Shown here in pieces: positions 5,781-6,459 of a stretch of DNA of 6,459 bases (its first letter is position 1; every line of letters starts with the position of its first letter). The stretch is from Solirubrobacterales bacterium. GTDB taxonomy: Bacteria; Actinomycetota; Thermoleophilia; Solirubrobacterales; Solirubrobacteraceae. Position numbers and translations under genes: made by a program. The stretch covers positions 1 through 6,459 of the forward strand of contig JACCQW010000218.1 in NCBI GenBank assembly GCA_013813955.1, given 5' to 3'. The notes beneath the pieces were generated by a model. That model searched no databases, was not told the DNA's origin, and worked only from the letters and a program-made list of their open reading frames with translations.

Positions 5781-5781
5781 A
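5776..5781 (-). promoter_or_regulatory. Putative -10 box for the thioredoxin-TPR gene
   Basis: On the minus strand TACCCT (5781 to 5776) ends 7 nt before the GTG at 5768, giving a leaderless geometry. Sixteen nt further upstream is ATGACC (5803 to 5798), matching TTGACA at four of six positions; it lies inside codons 4-6 of the divergent hydrolase gene. Five of its six base pairs are shared with the opposite-strand box. Confidence 0.5.
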
Positions 5782-5786
5782 GGGGA

Positions 5787-6459
5787 GTGCCGCAGCGGGT
5801 CATCGGGGCCGGGGACGTAAAGCTCGCCGTCGTCGATGACGGAGAGGGGATCCCCGTGATCCTGGCGCACGGGCTCACCGCCAGCCGTCGCTACGTGGTC
5901 ATGGGCTCGCGGTCGCTGGCGCGCTCCGGGCACCGGGTGATTGCCTACGACGCGCGCGGGCACGGCGCCTCGTCGCCGGCCCCGGAGGCCGGCGCATACG
6001 GCTATGAGCACCTGTGCCGTGACCTCGTCGCGGTGCTCGACGCGCTCGGGCTGGACCGCGCGGTCATGGCCGGCGCGTCGATGGGCGCGCACACGATCCT
6101 GCGCCTCGCGCTGGATGCTCCCGAGCGCGTCGCGGGCCTCGTCGTGATCACGCCGTCCTACGAGCCTGTCGAGCACGCCGACGAGCGCCGTCTCCTGCGC
6201 TGGGACGCGCTGGCCGATGCGCTGCGCGACAGCGGCGTCGAGGGATTCGTGGCCGCCTACGGCCTAGAAGACGTGCCGGAGGGGTGGCGCGCGACGATCG
6301 GGACCGTGCTGCGCCAGCGCCTGGCCGCACACCAGCACCCGGCGGCGGTCGCCGACGCGCTGCGCGCCGTGCCGCGCTCGCGCCCGTTCGCGGACCTGAA
6401 CGCGCTGGAGGCGATCGCGTGCCCGGCCGTCGTCGTGGCCAGCCGCGACGGGTCCGACC
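5787..6459 (+). CDS. Alpha/beta-fold hydrolase (N-terminal 224 residues, cut by window edge)
   Basis: The frame opens at GTG 5787 and remains open to the end of the window without a stop, so the C-terminus is missing. Visible landmarks are the oxyanion-hole motif AHGLTASRR (27-35), the strand-4 block YDARGHGAS (54-62) and the nucleophile elbow GASMGA with Ser98. A strand VVVASRDGSD (215-224) ends at the window edge and offers Asp221 or Asp224 as the acid residue; the catalytic His would lie beyond it. There is no signal peptide. It shares only fold motifs with the alpha/beta hydrolase at 4160-4969 and has a proper His-Gly where that one has Gln-Gly, so the two are not recent duplicates. Family members act on esters, lactones or similar bonds; the substrate cannot be inferred here. 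The start is supported by the TAGGGT box upstream and by the hydrophobic first strand following at the usual distance. Confidence 0.85.
   Translation, partial: MPQRVIGAGDVKLAVVDDGEGIPVILAHGLTASRRYVVMGSRSLARSGHRVIAYDARGHGASSPAPEAGAYGYEHLCRDLVAVLDALGLDRAVMAGASMGAHTILRLALDAPERVAGLVVITPSYEPVEHADERRLLRWDALADALRDSGVEGFVAAYGLEDVPEGWRATIGTVLRQRLAAHQHPAAVADALRAVPRSRPFADLNALEAIACPAVVVASRDGSD

Noticed and set aside
4160..6459. The two alpha/beta hydrolases as a tandem duplication
   Set aside because: They share only fold motifs. Oxyanion motif (Gln-Gly versus His-Gly), cap region and N-termini differ, and a minus-strand gene separates them.
1..6459. Mobile element, CRISPR array, defence island or biosynthetic cluster
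   Set aside because: No transposase, integrase, direct-repeat/spacer pattern, flanking inverted repeats or composition break is visible. All genes share the same high-GC coding style.

Overview
The window is very GC-rich bacterial chromosome (roughly 70% G+C or more), densely packed with genes, with strong third-position G/C bias. A wax ester synthase/diacylglycerol acyltransferase, GTG and TTG starts, and several start codons preceded by a TANNNT box instead of a ribosome-binding site all suggest a high-GC actinobacterium. Protein wording (for example the style of the DinB and of the two alpha/beta hydrolases) fits Thermoleophilia/Solirubrobacterales. That lineage call is an inference from memory of such proteins, not a database result. 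No rRNA, tRNA, IS element, prophage or CRISPR array is visible.

Layout. Positions 1-283 (minus) hold the start of an unrecognised membrane-anchored protein cut by the window edge. Its TTG start overlaps the stop of the gene before it, a WS/DGAT acyltransferase (280-1740, minus). A 111-bp divergent spacer follows. On the plus strand come a metal-dependent amidohydrolase-2 family protein (1852-2964), a 128-bp leader with a 12-bp tandem repeat and an orphan Shine-Dalgarno-like box, a Y-family DNA polymerase IV (dinB, 3093-4148), and an alpha/beta hydrolase (about 4160-4969). A 55-bp convergent spacer with a hairpin separates these from a minus-strand thioredoxin-TPR protein of the YbbN/CnoX type (5025-5768). 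Only 18 bp beyond its start codon, a second alpha/beta hydrolase (5787 to the window end) begins on the plus strand.

The genes do not form one obvious pathway: neutral-lipid synthesis, a hydrolase of unknown substrate, translesion synthesis, protein redox/chaperone work and two esterase-like hydrolases. WS/DGAT and the membrane protein probably share an operon. The plus-strand genes may be partly co-transcribed, but the sequence suggests separate promoters.

The most notable signal is regulatory. Four start codons (1852+, 4160+, 5768-, 5787+) each lie 6-8 nt downstream of a TANNNT hexamer (TAGCCT, TAGCGT, TACCCT, TAGGGT), the geometry expected for leaderless transcripts. At 5775-5781 two such hexamers overlap on opposite strands and would serve divergent genes only 18 bp apart. 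I see no convincing undescribed multi-gene system; the gene content is ordinary.
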